Position numbers and translations under genes: made by a program
Shown: positions 63,804-64,000 of the stretch, piece after piece
Position numbering within the stretch: position 1 is the stretch's first letter
Layout of the letters: every line of letters begins with the position of its first letter
Notes under the pieces: generated by a model
Told to the model about the DNA's origin: nothing
Database searches by the model: none
Seen by the model: only the letters and a program-made list of their open reading frames with translations
NCBI RefSeq assembly: GCF_011045095.1
Contig: NZ_JAALDL010000001.1
Span: 310,001 to 374,000, forward strand
DNA: 64,000 nt
Origin: Grimontia sedimenti
GTDB taxonomy: Bacteria; Pseudomonadota; Gammaproteobacteria; Enterobacterales; Vibrionaceae
Direction: 5' to 3'

Positions 63804-63824
63804 TGTTTCTGGGAATACGTTACC

Positions 63825-64000
63825 CTATTCGCTTACAACAAGGTTTCCATTACCTGCCAATGAAATAAGGTGCTGTTTGATGGCGGTTGAAGCGTCAGTC
63901 GTCAGCCCGTATACATCGTAAATTCCGATGACTTTTCCATCAGACTCTTCCGAGCTAAATAACATTCCCGTTGCCACTGGTGTGCCTTCTTGCATTGCGA
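63825..64000 (-). CDS. C-terminal part of an unknown protein, cut by the window edge
   Basis: The minus-strand frame is open at the right edge and ends with TAG at 63825-63827. The visible 57 residues include LFSSEESDGKVIGIYDVYG and end in GNGNLVVSE. The mixed strand/helix pattern looks coding. No family is recognised, and the N-terminus lies outside the window. Confidence 0.65.
   Translation of the reverse strand, partial: AMQEGTPVATGMLFSSEESDGKVIGIYDVYGLTTDASTAIKQHLISLAGNGNLVVSE

Noticed and set aside
1-64000. CRISPR arrays, tRNA or rRNA genes, insertion sequences with transposase, prophage
   Set aside because: No regular repeats, cloverleaf sequences or transposase, integrase or phage genes were seen.

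Overview
The window looks like a chromosomal segment of a marine gammaproteobacterium, most likely a member of the Vibrionaceae (perhaps near Grimontia, Enterovibrio or Photobacterium). This is inferred from a chitin-binding protein, a GH81 laminarinase, NhaA, short extragenic palindromes and overall gene style; no rRNA or tRNA gene is present to confirm it.

Bases 1-30800 are a mixed region: the end of a chitin-binding secreted protein, an M16 lipoprotein peptidase, a PhzF-like protein, an EAL-HDOD protein paired with a hybrid sensor kinase, a three-gene RND efflux operon, NhaA, a DUF4442 and a NUDIX gene, a DEAD-box helicase, an alpha/beta hydrolase, a large GH81 lipoprotein under an apparent LacI-type operator, and a run of small secreted proteins, acetyltransferases and a tandem thioredoxin/glutaredoxin protein.

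Bases 30847-63305 are dominated by a purine catabolism locus. The first part (30847-45857) holds guaD-xdhC-xdhB-xdhA (minus strand), a GntR/FCD regulator, a GlcG/HbpS-like protein, malate synthase (minus strand) and gcl-hyi-glxR-glycerate kinase (plus strand). The second part (53493-63305) holds 8-oxoguanine deaminase, two purine permeases and 5-hydroxyisourate hydrolase (minus strand), divergent from allantoinase puuE, OHCU decarboxylase, allantoicase, ureidoglycolate lyase and the membrane urate oxidase puuD (plus strand). Together these give a full route: guanine or 8-oxoguanine to xanthine or urate, then 5-hydroxyisourate, OHCU, allantoin, allantoate, ureidoglycolate and glyoxylate. Glyoxylate then goes to glycerate 2-phosphate through Gcl, Hyi/GlxR and the kinase, or to malate. 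Urea is released twice and no urease is seen.

The palindrome TTGTATACAA occurs exactly ahead of xdhA, gcl and puuE, with close variants ahead of malate synthase and the hydroxyisourate hydrolase operon. It is a strong candidate operator for the locally encoded GntR regulator. A second site resembling the RutR operator lies upstream of xdhA, and a RutR-like TetR gene follows the glycerate kinase. Between the two halves (45928-53464) sits an island with this TetR, two LysR regulators, a pirin/flavin reductase pair, an outer-membrane barrel and secreted proteins.

The most unusual non-coding object is a 264-bp element (38644-38907). It has 20-bp terminal inverted repeats and two long internal arms, and it fills the gap between malate synthase and the GlcG-like gene. 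Three genes (chitin-binding protein, EAL-HDOD protein, malate synthase) are each broken by one missing base in a homopolymer run, which suggests sequence error as much as true decay.
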